A stretch of 64,000 nucleotides of DNA from Glandiceps talaboti. Taxonomy: Eukaryota; Hemichordata; Enteropneusta; Spengelidae. The DNA is taken from the NCBI RefSeq assembly GCF_964340395.1, contig NC_135566.1:7926001-7990000 (forward strand), given 5' to 3'. The number at the start of each line of letters is the position of its first letter. Positions within the stretch are counted from its first letter, which is position 1. The position numbers and the translations under genes were made by a program. The notes below the pieces were generated by a model. That model was not told the origin of the DNA, ran no database searches, and saw only the letters and a program-made list of their open reading frames with translations. Positions 26,927 to 40,500 of this stretch are shown here, piece after piece.

Positions 26927-29580
26927 TATCACTGTGTAAGTCAATTTCATCTATAGATGTACAAATGTATATGACATATATCATAATAACATTTTTGCAA
27001 GATGTTTTGTGATAAAAACACCACATTTTCTTTTTATATTGCCTCTATCACTGGTTTACTGTATTCACTGTGTTATAGAGGCATTGCGTGATATTCGACG
27101 TTGAAATGGACAGCAACAACAAATTATTACTGTTATTTGATGCATAGTCAAGTATATTTACTCTACCTACACATTCTATTCTATTTTTAGCTCAAAGTCG
27201 ACTATTGTTGTCCAAATCCTTTAAGGTGACGGTTCTTTTGTCTCCAACGGTTGTGTGTGACTCACAACCCACGTCAATTGAAGGATTCAAAACTGCCAAC
27301 ATCAAACACAGCCATTCAGTCTAAAATTAGAAAAAGGCGGTTAATTTTACTTTCAAGGTTCTGTGGGTGGTGCCAATATCATTTACTTGATAAAGGTTGG
27401 TGTAAATAGACGAACGTAAAGTATAGTTCTAACCGCAATCAGGAAATGAATCTAACTCCACAGATAAAGAAAATATGTCGCACCTCTGAAAATGAAGTAT
27501 CACAGCATTAACAACGGGTAATATGCACAAACTGACATTTTTCTGAAGTCCACCGACTCCCTAATTTTATCAATATAAAACTGTTCTGAAGATCTATATG
27601 TAGACGAAATCACTAATTCGCTATGGCTTTACAATCTACCCTAGACCACAGACGAGCAACAGATCCGTGCTAAGGCTAAACTTGTCTCCAAAGAGCTTGG
27701 CCAGCATGGTTTGCCCACCTGTATCCCAAGGTATTACTGTTCTTGCTGTCACCAATGCTGTAGTTGATGACTACGAATTCGGACAAGAGCACAAATGAAT
27801 TGATACCATGGCGCACACACATGGCGAAAAATGTGATTGTACACATTTCAACCCCTGCCCCTGTCCTTGAAAACATAAGGGTGGCGTGATATGCCTCGTA
27901 GCCAGAAATTGAAAAAAAATAATAAACCAATTTCTACTAGGCGTTTATAAACTAAGTGTCGAGATGGACAAAAATGGTGAAATATAATATTAATTATAAT
28001 TCAAGGCGGCCATTTTAAATCATGTTGAAGTTTTATGGAATTATCTCAAAATTGGTGGTTTTTGTTTCATTTTACGATTAAAAATCAAAGGAGTAGCATA
28101 TACGTGCCTTGAGGACTTATTTGAAAATCTCTACATTCATTCTACGTTGATATACTTGACAATATTACACGGTATTTTGAATTGGGAGAAGTGCTGGATT
28201 TACTACTATGTTGTATACCTTTACTTGTCTGTTATATATGAAACACGAGGCATGTTTCAAAGAGGTTATACAGTCCACTACTTTCTCTTACGGCGTGGAT
28301 GTTGTCTTTCATGTCCTTTGGATGACCATTTGTGTCAAGTCACTGTACCAAATTCTTTCAACAAAACACTGTGATTCACAAAGGTCCTTCAGTGATTGTG
28401 TTTCGCCAAGGCCGGGGTACTGAATGAATAGAGACACAATCATAATAATACACTGTTACCCTAAAAAAAATCCACCCAAAAAATCACAGTGTGTTTTGTG
28501 ACTCAATTAGCTTAGACGTCATACTAGTCGAACCATCGACTCATATGTTTGGTCGGATACACTTAAAGAATATATGATGTCCGGTGGTACTTACAAGTTG
28601 CACGTATAAAGTTTTACCTGTTCTTTTAAAACATATGACACATCATGTCTGTTTATAAGATCAGGAATTAAGGACGAGTTTTACGTCATAACTCACACAT
28701 AATCACAATTGTTGGTGTGCGTCAAGATATGTACAGGCTATGTTTGAATAGATGAGACTCCAAAAAAAACTTGAAATCTGGTTTTAAATAACACGGATGT
28801 ACGTCCCTCCCATTCAACGATAAAATAACACGTCTGAATAACCCCAACCAGCTAACAATGACTTGCACTTTTAGGCGAAGTAATCCATACGTATATTGAC
28901 GCTACTCGGCATGTAAACCATAGGCCCTACAGGTGTACGGTCTATTATGTAAACTGACCTTTACGTTCATGAATACTGGCACTGTGTCGTGTAAGGCGAC
29001 AATAACAAACCAAGCTCGAGAAGCATAAACTCCTCCTTTATCACCTCTGGTTTACGGCTTGGCGAATTTTCCCCAAGTCGTAAAGAAGTACATTTTATAC
29101 TCTGTAATGTGAAGGTTAATTAGATTTCCAATACTCTCACGTCAGACTAATATTAGACATTCCATTTCATCCCGTACATGTGTACACATACCCGAGTTAT
29201 GTACACGGCGACCACCTGTTGCACTGTTTAAAAGCGAGTACTAGTATTTTCACAAGTTGAACTCACATCCAATAGTAGTGTTATCTAAGAGAACGCTGTG
29301 ATTTGATAACATCAAAAGGTCATACAATTTATGACAATTTGAACATCTGAAGGTCAAAATTGATTATCTGAAGTTCAAAATTGATCAGTACATGTCTGTA
29401 TCTTTGATCACATCGTAACGAGGGGGGGGGAGGGGGTCACAGTAAGTGTTAACCGTCATTTCATTTAGAATACTTAGTGGTCAGTCGATGGATTTTTTTT
29501 GTTTTTTCCAGAAAGCATAGAACGTCAGGTCTTTGGTAACCCTGATTCAGCCTAAACACGTTACATGTAACTTTCATAAT

Positions 29581-29633
29581 AGATTCTCACGAGATGAATA
29601 GATTCTCACGAGATGAATAGATTCTCACGAGTC
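29581..29633. repeat. 19-bp tandem repeat, three copies
   Basis: The unit AGATTCTCACGAGATGAAT occurs twice in full and a third time up to the word CACGAG. Confidence 0.9.
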
Positions 29634-31699
29634 AGCGTTACGAAAGCCAGAACCGATGCCTGCCTGTGAGGGGCTTGCTTTGTCTCAGGACAATTCATTT
29701 GACTACATAGATAGTTATACGGGTCAATCAAATTAGGACCACGAGTGTATTGCAATTAAGGTAGCGGACATTTGGTAACTTTTAACACAATGGTAATTTA
29801 TAAGCCTTACATATTATTCCGTGAGTGAAACCTCAAATTGGTAAAAGTTATCAGATCTTATATTAGGCTAGTTGGGATTTATTGCTTCTAGGAAGTACAA
29901 TATGGTATCCTATAGCCGGATTCTTCTGACTGATTATTTTTTGTCACGATATAAACTACCAAAGAAAACGTGACGACCTTGATGTAGTCATTTGGGGTGG
30001 GGGGGGGGGGCGCAGGTTGATCCATGAGATAGCCAAACTTAAAGTAGAAACATTTTATCAGGATTATTTCCGTGACCAGTATTCCTTTAAAGTATGCACA
30101 GGTTCCCATTTGTGTATTACTTAGAATTCAATCCGTTACAGGAAAAACGACCTCACTCAGAAGAAATTAGGAAACACCTTAAAGTTGATATATCCTTGTG
30201 CGAAGATGGGTTGTGTGTATTACTAACAATGATATTCATCACAGACTGTTTTGAATACGCGCACGCACGTGGTGTATTTTGTACTGGTGATTGTAGCTTG
30301 GGGCGAAACGAACATTGAAGCAAATACGACGTTCTTTGCCAAACACATGCAACGAGAAATTGACTATATTTCAATTATAATACTAGTAATTTGAGAGACT
30401 ACAACAAGTTCGAGCAGTCACACATTTTGATGGGAAGGGGAGGAGGGGGGGGGTCTAGACTCACATCAGTTCCTTCATTTGGGAGATATTTTCCTGTCTC
30501 ACAAATCTCCAATTTTTCGATTTTGTGAGTTTATAGCACACTTTGTGTAAGAAATGTGTTGGCCTTCACCCCCCCCCCCCGTCTACTAGTAGTCCTCAAT
30601 TAGGGCCCGATGGACTTTCGTGTTTACCCGACACACAGGCTGTTTCGCAATCACTCGATCAAGTTATCATTTCAAATACGAAAACACAGTTAAAACATGT
30701 TTTATACAAATAAAGTATTCATTGAAAAAAAGGCTCGTCGACCTAAGCAAGTCCTGGGGGGGTCAATTTATATACCGGTAGGTCAATGACAACAATCGGT
30801 GCAATACGTATTGTCATTACAGACTCTGAATAGGTCCTCTCCGTACCAAGCTTTGCCATAAATACATATGCAAAACAGACCAATGGTATGCATTTGAGTT
30901 ACAAGGTCCTTATATTGATACATCAGCTTATTTACGAAATCAAATATGGGCAACGGTTTTTGAACATGTTGAGGGCGGTGTTGAAATTTATATTGGCGAG
31001 TAAACGAACCTGGTTGTTGGTTTTTAAAAATCTATATGCTTTAATATTGTTACTGAAAAAAGACAACTGTGTACCTTTTAACTGCATACTTAGTATTTAT
31101 CCAATGTGCGTATTGTGACGTCACTGATCAAAGGCGAAAGTCTGTCCATACAATTTTGACCAATAGTTACTTAGTTCGAACTCCCCTAGTGCAAATGTCC
31201 CTCGAGTGTGCTGTTTCGTAAAGGTCTCCTATTGTTCACGATACGTTACGAAAGGGGAATGTTTGTGTACATGTATAATGCACGTGGATCGATATATCTA
31301 GTCTGGGCGATCAACCATTCTGAAAACAAACTCTGTCGATCTATTGACGACTCTCGATGATATCATAGGCGACCAATCAGATTTCAATATGGTTGGCGTT
31401 AATTACCAAATATGGTAAAAACGGCACAAAGTTTGTATTGTTTGACACATGTAATAAAAGCCACGGTGACTCATCGACGGACTAAAGATCACGACAATGC
31501 TCCACTCCAGGTTCCACGGCTGTGTACGATTCTAACTAACAACGGAAGGGCGTTGACGAGTTTCTGCTCTTCAAAACATTTAAAAGGCAGTAACTGTACC
31601 ACAGCAGGTTATAGTTACTCGAGCTGGACTCGAGGTAAGAAGTAACGAAGATAAGCTTATACTTTTTACGACAAATTACCAAACCAACTTTTTTTTACA

Positions 31700-32345
31700 A
31701 TGGAACTGTGCAGGACACAACTCTTCCTTGTGGTCGTATTTATTACTATCTGGGATGTCCAACACATCGTGGGGGCTCCGGTTGAACCACCTGCCGCGCC
31801 AATGCAATCAGTCAGCAATGTTGGTGGAGCAATGGTAAGTCATCACGTAATCATATACGTTTGGTCAGTTCTGACAATTTTCAATTTTTTAAAAAATTGT
31901 TTTAATTTTTAATTTTTTAAAGTTATATTTAAATTATTCATTTCATATTGTCTAAGCTATAAGTCCTGTCAGTATATCACTGGGTCGTACTTGAAATTAT
32001 TCTACATCATTTCGAGTAATTTTACTATTTCAGCATATTTTTTGTTATGTAGGTACCGTTATATAAAGGTTACACAAGCGACCTTGTTATTGACAGTTAA
32101 ATGCATAACAATGTTGTACATGAATTGTTTCTCGTGGCATCGGAAACTTTTATCACAAAGAGTCAAACATGATGAACGTGATATCCCTATTCTACAACAC
32201 TAAGAACTCAATACATATATTCTCCCCCCCCCCGAAAATTAAAAAAATTATCGTTTAGTGAGTTTTTAGGTTAGTACAGAAGTTGTCTGATTATTCTTAC
32301 GCAGTAATGGAACAAACGAGACGGTGTTTTTGTAGGGATGATAAA

Positions 32346-32380
<35 letters not shown>

Positions 32381-35300
32381 CAGAGCAACCACCTGTCTGG
32401 CGACATAACTGTTATCTTGCCATGGTGGAATGGCGATGCGAATGTTAAATCAAGTTACTATAGTATATCAAACTGACGAGTAAGCAAAACATTGTCAAAT
32501 GTCAAAATTAGGTCAACCTTTGATTGAAAAAAAAAGAGCGGGGGCAGATTTACGTGGGCGAAACCGGATTACTTTCACAACCCCCAATATTATTGTATAC
32601 ACTACAATATACACCTCAACGTATCTACAGGTAGGATACGTCCGACTAGTCGGCGTTGGAGATCAACCCGTGAGCGTACTCTTACTTTTATACTTCCAGT
32701 CAGTCATTGTGCGGTTAAACCTAGGTGTGGCTCATTACATTGACGACCTGGTTCCGATACTACCCTTTCTATTCATACTATTTGATGAGATCATAGGTAC
32801 GAAAATAACCTTATGGGGCGCCCTCCCACGTTGATCTTGGGCCACGGTCAGTGAAGGGCATATCAACGTCAGTGTTATTATAATATGATGGAAATTATAG
32901 AACGTTATAGAATTTAAGTATAGCTGGGGGTACGGGCGTTCACGGAACGGTGTCCTCGAAATTAATTTTCACGTCATACGATGTTCACGAACTTTTCATA
33001 ATAAAAAGTCTTAGCATCTTAAGTTAACACATTATTATCTTCTCTCTTTTTCATTCAGCAATTCTTAGACCATTATGGTTATATAGACCTACAGCACAAC
33101 GCCCTCATTAGCCTAGATGCAGTAACTGAAGGTATTCTGGCATTCCAACAATATTTCAACCTCACCGAAACAGGTTAGTTCACACATATTTATACCACTT
33201 TCATTCGCGATCGGTAGCTTGAGTGAGTGAGTGAGTGAGTGAGTGAGTGAGTGAGTGAGTGAGTGAGTGAGTGAGTGAGTGAGTGAGTGAGTGAGTGAGT
33301 GAGTGAGTGAGTGAGTGAGTGAGTGAGTGAGTGAGTGAGTGAGTGAGTGAGTGAGTGAGTGAGTGAGTGAGTGAGTGAGTGAGTGAGTGAGTGAGTGAGT
33401 GAGTGAGTGAGTGAGTTAGCTCGACTGAGTGAATGAGTTACCTTGTTAGTCAGTCAGGCAGTCAGTTACCACTAGTTATACTGGAATAAGTAGGCAAATC
33501 ACTACATTTATCCGTCTCTCCTGGTTTTGTTTTTTGAACACAGGTGAACTTGACGAAGCAACCATTGAGATGATGAACAAACCCCGCTGCGGTATGCCAG
33601 ACTTTAACAGCACAATTGACGAAAGCGGAACAAGCCGCAAGAAACGATACTACGCCACGTCCAGATGGTTGAAGTCCGAGCTAACATACAAAATTGTACA
33701 ATATACGGATGATTTACCACATGATGTTGTGGATAGTGAAATTGCAAGAGCTTTCCAGGTAGGACATTGGAAGTTATCATACTGTCCTCTTATTTCAAAC
33801 TGTACGAGGACTCATTCTTGTATTTGATTGCGAATGAAATTTACTGTAGCCAAATCGTGAAAGAATTACACAAAGCAAGGATGGAAGGATGGGGGGTTGT
33901 CTTTGTATAGTTTGAAAGTGTAAACATGTCATGACCATATAATAAATATTTGACTAAAAGACAAATTCTTTAAATTTTTGTGAAGAGTAAGTGATATGTT
34001 TTAACTTGTGAATATGCATATCCAGTATTTCCTAACTGATCATACATTGTACTGTGTTCTATCCATTTCAGTTATGGTCAAACGTAACCCCACTTAAGTT
34101 TTATAAAGTTGACAGCAGTGTCCCAGCCGACATCGATATTCTGTTCCCAGCTCCCTACGTACGTCACCAGGATGGATATTATTCGTCAAGCTTCGATGGA
34201 CCCGGTAGAGTTCTAGCACACGCATTCTTCCCCGCGTCATACGGCGACGTTAAGGGGGATGCTCATTTTGATGATGGCGAAACATGGACCAAGGACTCCT
34301 ACTATGGTATGCATGACATGACACACTCTCTCAATATTCTGGCTCACCTGGCTCAACTTATAGAACACCACGTTTCAGATGCAAGATGACTGGCCGCATG
34401 AAGCGCTAGGCTATGAACAATTCAGAATCTGTAAAAACGGTCCAGTTCTAAATTTGATGTGTGGAGACTGTACAATATTTTCGGAGTACGTCTGAGCGGT
34501 TAAACAAATGATTTATAAAATTCATGTACACGTATAGCATACTGAATGCTAGATAGATCTTCATGATGAGCTTAAGTCGTAGCTTAGAAATGGAAAATGA
34601 AAATCTATTTCAATAATAGTGAGTTTTTGTTAGAACTATTACGAAAAGGATAACGTACAGTTTGTGTAATTGTTCACTTTGTTAATTACAGGAACGAATC
34701 TGTGGTTAGTTGCTGCGCACGAATTTGGACACAGTCTCGGTCTTGGCCACTCCAATATATTTGGTTCTCTCATGTACCCGTACCACTCTGGTTACAAACC
34801 AAACTTTGAACTTCATTGGGATGACGTGAATGGTATTCAGTATTTATATGGTAAGTTTAAATTAACACGTCATCGAGACCGTAGATTTGTATATATTGTT
34901 TACAATAAATAAACTTTTAAAATATTAGTATTCGTATTGTACTAACTGAAAAATAAAACAACGACATCCATTGGTCAACTCTTTACCAGTACAAGACGAT
35001 GATACCCATTGGTCAAACCTTAACCAGTGCAAGTCAGTGACACCCATTGGTCAACTCTTTACTAGTACAAGCTAATGACAACCATTGGTAAATCCTTAAC
35101 CAGTGCAAGCAAGTCAATGGCACCCATTGGTCAACTCTTTACTCATACAAATCAAACCTATATATCGGTCAACTTTATACCAATACCAGTTGCTAATTGA
35201 AAGTAACTTATTCTGACGATTTTCTTTTAGGCGAACCTGAGCCAACAGAAAAACCGGAACCTCAGCCGAATCCGAATCCGAATCCGAATCCTGATCCAAA

Positions 35301-37509
35301 TCCAACGCTTTGTCCAAGTAACGTTGATGCTATCACACAGACTAAGGATGGTAATACATATGCTTTCAAAGGTAAATATAAAACTGATATATATTTATCA
35401 ATAATGTACTACAATCAACATGACCAGGTTTTCGTTGAAATCCTAGAGGTATTTTGCTTGACTATAGGACCATTCCCATTTCACAAATCCAGATTACGCC
35501 AAAATCATATTCTAACTCTAAATTTGGAAAAAAAAGGTCCCCAGTCTGTCGCCTTACCAAATTAAAAGACCAACGATTCTCGACTATTACCAGCCACTTC
35601 CAAGTATTTAAATTCACATATATATCATTTCAAAAGGTAGGCTTAAGTAGTGCATAGAAAATTTCATGAAATACAGCTACAAACAAACACTTTCAAAGTC
35701 AGACTTTTTCCTTTCTTTTTGGGGTTATTTATAGAGACTTCTTCTGAGCTACCAATCACTTATATCTTCAAAATGTTTTATTTCATAGGTAATTATTTCT
35801 GGCGTCTTACAAATGGCAAAGCTGATCCAGGCTACCCCCAACTTATCAAAGATCATTGGCAGGGTCTTACTGGTGACTTTGACGCTGCTTTCACTGCCAC
35901 CAACTACTGGTTTTGGAATAGTAAGGGGTTGGTTGGAAAAACTTGGTTCTTTAAGGTAAGGTATTAGGATTTAGTGCGTGATGAAAGAGAACAAGACACA
36001 ACAAAAAACAACGCAACACAACACAACATAACACAACACAACACAACACAACACAACACAACACAACACAACACAACACAACACAACACAACACAACACA
36101 ACACAACACAACACAACAAAACAAGACACGACACGACACGACACAACACAACACAACACAACACAACACAACACAACACAATACAACACAACACAACAAT
36201 GTATAAAAATGTTAAATGTATGAAGTTTCGGTGCTAAATTATGTAGGAATATGTTTAGCCACAACAACAGGAAATGACGTCATCGACTTGCAATCAGTAT
36301 CCTTATTCGCATTTGTCTTTTAATTCAGCTGTCACTCAGCCTCCGCCATTTTTCCAATTCCAAAAGAGGCGAAATTCTAATTTGTGATAGGATACAAAAA
36401 GATGCATCTAAAGGCTTGACAATTTGAAGGAAATATGACACGTGACGGTTGTGATCTGTCTCATTAAAATATATGTTTGTCTGACTCTTGTTTTCAGGAT
36501 AACATTGTGTGGAGATTCGAAAATCAACAGATGGATCCAGGTTATCCGAAATTTGCCGGAGACGAGTTCAGAGCTGCCGATAGAATACGAGGATTTCCGA
36601 ACAACATCAATGCCGCCTTCCAATACCATGGCAACGGACAGACCTATTTTTTCAAAGGTATTTCCCAATTCTCAATGAAATATCAAAATTGCGTTTGCCT
36701 TTTAAAGATTCGTGACACATTTTACGCAGTTGATTTCATCCCAGACAGAATGGTTAGAATTTCGTAGTTGGATTATGATGTCCAACAGTTTTGGAATTAA
36801 TTTCCTCGTGGTCTGAAAATGTTGTAAATAAAAAGCGTAACAAATTTTCATACAGAAATAAGTTCGTCGAAAAGCTAAAAAATCGGACCACATTTTAAAA
36901 AAAAATTGTTGGTTAAGTTGTCAATCTCCTTGTACAGTTCTATGACTTTGTAAAATCACAGAACGTGTCACACTTAATGTCACTGTTCACAGCTCATTTG
37001 GTGGGGGGGGGGAGTGGTGTTTATCGTTTATATTTGTACGTTTAGAATTAAATGACTGTAACCGAATTAATCACATTTTCTCTCTCCCCCTCCCCACAGG
37101 TGATTACTTCTACATGTTGAACTGGCAAATGCAAGTGGTTGGCCCTTTCTACATGTACAGTTGGAACGGGATCCCAACAAACACTGATGCCGTATACCAA
37201 GACTACGATGACGGGTACGTGTACTTCTTCAAAGAGAACCAATACTACAAATTTGAACACGATACTTTCATGACGCTGGCTGGTTATCCTCGTACCATGT
37301 CGACGGAATTCTTCCAGTGCAGCGCCCTCTCAGCCAACGACAATTTTGAAGTTTTGGATGGAGATGACGACGAAACCGTCGTCGTTGTTGATAACAATGT
37401 CGACATCACAGACCAGGAATTGATCAATTCTGAGAATTCGGTCCCTGTCCACGGACCAAGTTTCGCTGTAATGGCTATCGCAGCAGTGTTTCTTTTTCTA
37501 CAGTATTAA
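31700..37509 (+). CDS. matrix metalloproteinase, hemopexin type, probable GPI-anchored
   Basis: Nine coding exons: 31700-31834, 33059-33173, 33544-33758, 34072-34306, 34692-34850, 35231-35371, 35789-35955, 36498-36657, 37100-37509. All introns are GT-AG and phases join without loss; 1737 nt, 578 residues. Domains: signal peptide about 1-26; propeptide with the cysteine switch PRCGMPD (Cys99); furin site RKKR ending at 118; catalytic domain from 119 with structural-zinc ligands His187, Asp189, His205, His220, catalytic [11 protein letters not shown] (His243, Glu244, His247, His253) and the Met-turn LMYP; hinge 288-312 made largely of Asn-Pro repeats; four-bladed hemopexin domain closed by Cys314 and Cys516. 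An acidic stalk (DGDDDE, VVVVDNN) leads to a hydrophobic C-terminus (563-578) with no cytoplasmic tail, as expected of a GPI-attachment signal. The furin site and lack of an MT-loop insertion resemble the MMP17/MMP25 type. The enzyme would be a zinc endopeptidase cleaving extracellular matrix or surface proteins at the cell surface. The GPI anchor is inferred. Confidence 0.93.
32349..32378. repeat. poly-A run in MMP intron 1
   Basis: About 30 adenines in intron 1. It could be the trace of a retroposed sequence, but no element body is recognisable upstream. Confidence 0.9.
33221..33416. repeat. (GAGT)n microsatellite filling MMP intron 2
   Basis: About 196 bp of near-perfect GAGT repeat occupy over half of the 370-bp intron between coding exons 2 and 3. 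Confidence 0.98.
34968..35185. repeat. 38-bp minisatellite in MMP intron 5
   Basis: The phrase CCATTGGT(C)AA recurs at 34968, 35006, 35044, 35082 and 35124, with a degenerate sixth copy after 35160. Odd and even copies resemble each other more than their neighbours (CTCTTTAC against CCTTAACC), giving a 76-bp higher-order unit. Confidence 0.85.
35992..36199. repeat. (ACACA)n pentanucleotide microsatellite in MMP intron 7
   Basis: About 200 bp of CAACA repeat start some 35 bp after coding exon 7. Reading frames through it in all directions are artefacts of the period. Confidence 0.97.
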
Positions 37510-40500
37510 GTGCTTGTCGGGTGAAATTTGGGAGAGAAGAGCGCTGGTCGCTCGCGGTGTCTCTCTCACTTTTACCTCTACAGTGTACGACGATCATATT
37601 TGATTTCCGTATATCCTAGCTTCTGTCTTATTGCAAGACATTTGACACATTTTTGTGTTCATTCCTAAAATTTCAATTTTTGTAACGGAAAATGTAAAGG
37701 TGTACAGGTATAGTTGTATTGTCTATGATAACAGCAGATATGTACTGTTTACTTTCTTTGAAAGCGCTAACTTGTATAGTTTGAATTTAACAAATTTTAC
37801 TTGTGTGGTTTACCTTGTACGCATGCTAAGTCTGGGTAGATAACATATTAACATCCGGGCATTTGATTCATTGAAAGTCTATCTACTCCCTTGACATACC
37901 AGGGAGCCTAAAGAAGCAAAATTTCAGGAACCAAAAGCTTTCAATATTCACGAATTCTTCTTTGTCGACTTGAACGCCTGACAGTTCAAACCCAGAAAGA
38001 ATGAAATGTTTTGACACTGTTTCGAACACTTCCACCTATTAACCCCATTGTCAGTTATTTGTAATTATTTATAATGTGCATTTATACATACTAAGAGCCG
38101 GTCTCTTGGCGCCAAAACCATGCTGGTCATGGTGAGAGCAAGACATGTGTAGATATATATTTATTATCTATTGCGAAAACTAAGTTATATTATTATTATA
38201 TTCATACATATTTAAATCATGACGTTTTATTAAAGCATTATGACAGTTACGGCTAATCTTGACTATCTCGTTATTTCATGGTTTATAGATATATGACTAT
38301 TTGATGTTGACGTATTCAATGACGACCAACTGGACAATAACCTCTGTACCACAATGTCTCACCCCCCACCGGACAACTAACACCCCCCCCCCCGAAGTTT
38401 ATCTATCCCATATCAATTTGTGTTCTCTCTTTGCCTGTGGTTCTGTGAAGCCCACAAGTCAGTAAAGGGTTGGTTCCTCCAATCAGCGTACTAGTAGGCG
38501 TTGTATTCATACTACTATTACTACAACAATACACAAAAGAACATACCGTGTGCATGTAGGCCTACACTACAAACAAGTCTGTGGCCTACACATAAAATCC
38601 AATGTCCCACATAACAGTAAAAGGGTGTGAATCTATGAGTCATTAGTAGGGCATATCGTGTTGTGTTCGATGTTTCGTCACAACTGTTGTGTACGTGGAT
38701 ACGACATTTTGCTATCATCGAATTGGGGATCAAGAGTTGTTTTCACACCACGCAAACCTCTATAATTACACCGGGATCATTCTTGGTCCGCAGTCGGTTA
38801 TCCAGAGATTGATATTTCGGCTTTCCAGACTCACATCCCAAAAATACTGTTCAAGAGATAACCAGACTGTACGATACGTCGTGTTGTTTCCCTATGTGGA
38901 CTCTGAAACGACGATTGCAATTCGTTCTAAACAGTCCAACCAGATTCAGTTGCAGCCAATCAAATTTGCTGTAGATGACATCAAAATGATCATGACGTCA
39001 GTCTTTTCAATGCTGAACTGCATCTCAAATATTTGTGAAACAATGGTCTAATCAAACCTGAATGTTGGTTGATTTGAAGTGAATTTGACAAACAATCTAA
39101 ACTAATTCAAAACCAACCAAATAATCCTTGAAATTGGAAAGTTATTATAAAATAATTCAAAAGAAAGAAAGAAAAAAGAATTTAAAATAAAGCATCTGAC
39201 AAAATGAAAATCTCAGGGGCGACACATCAGCTTTCTGGAACAAATAGAAAATGTGTTACTCTATATCATTTAATGACATTAAACAAGTCATTACAAATCT
39301 CAAAAACAAAAAAGCCTCGGCTGAAGATAAAATATGTAATGAAACATTAAATGTGGCCAAACCCAATTAATCAAACCTATCCATAAATGAATGGGTCTGG
39401 GATTTGCAGTATTGGTGGCCGCTAACCCCTACCAGAACTGACCGGCCACTGATACTACCCCTTGAGTTGACCTGATATAGTATTTCCCGTGATGCACCAA
39501 ATATTTACTCCTCCACTACAAGCGCGATCGTTGCTATTGAACCCCTTTGACATGCATCAGATATAGCAGGGCGGAGCAACACAACGTATCTCTGAGTCTA
39601 AGAGATTACTGCACGTGATGATGGCATCATTCGATCATATTCTAAAATTAACACATCACGTCACGTCATATTAAATTTGCGCTTAAATCCTACCTGGTGC
39701 AAACTGTTACCTACAATAAATCTGTCATATATGTGTGTCCCATTTCATAACCATTGAGTTTCCATGTCATGCTCCCGTGTGTAAGATTACTTGACTTTTA
39801 GCCACGATTGCCAAACTAGTCGAATTTAGACCCAATTCCTAAAATACCATGTAAAACGTGCACAGTTAGACATAAACACGGAATACATAAAACACATTTT
39901 TAAAACCTTCGAACATTGCTTAAACAGGGATAGAACACGGGGAATAGAAGTAGAATCAAACGTCTCCAATAATAGTATACACAAGACAAACGAAAGGGTA
40001 GAACCGTGAGACTCTTTTATAAGAGAAAACTATTAAAAGACAAACTTTCTTTTAACTCTGTGGTGTTGGCGCGCGTTCGTCACGCGCTGACAAGGGTAGC
40101 GAATAGAGCGCCCACAACGACAAAACTTTGTCAAACTTATCCACATAATAAATTAAGGGACTCACTGTCACAAACAAAAGGGTGTTACTCACAACATATG
40201 ATGACGTCATTAAATTGTAGCCAAGTTCAACGAGATCACCAGATATTTACAAACTATTAGAATGAGGTCTTTGAACTTGAACTCGATTTTATTACAATCA
40301 GGTTCACCAAATTTTGAGAATAGCTGCCACGCCTCAACCCATCATTAATTTTACCCACAGAGTCCAAAAATCTACCATTTTCAGTAAAGTTCAGTCAGTC
40401 CAACCGTTGTATTTCGGATCTGAAAGTTGAAATATAAACAGGGACGTATATCTATCAAGTACGTACACTGTATAGTATAATAATCTGTTATTGAGATATA

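Larger units (their letters stand above)
23191..31699. other. 8.5-kb stretch without a recognised gene
   Basis: No exon chain could be supported on either strand. Small open frames at 24774-25007 (-) and 26125-26487 (+) lack family motifs. The stretch holds TTTTG/TTTG, TGTC and 19-bp repeats and a reverse partial of the dispersed CGTAAAAAGAGG motif near 25090-25118. It separates the minus-strand SPEC3-like array from the plus-strand metalloproteinase gene, so promoters for both directions probably lie at its ends. Confidence 0.5.

Noticed and set aside
29581-29633. Possible CRISPR-like array
   Set aside because: Three directly adjoining 19-bp units have no spacers, and the window is eukaryotic.
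35951-36267. Poly-Cys/Val/Leu and Asn/Thr/Gln/His open frames on both strands
   Set aside because: These come from the ACACA pentanucleotide repeat in MMP intron 7.
38689-39051. 120-codon open frame between the MMP and NCLX genes
   Set aside because: It has no recognised motif, no splice partner and sits near a retrotransposon scrap. I could not support it as a gene.
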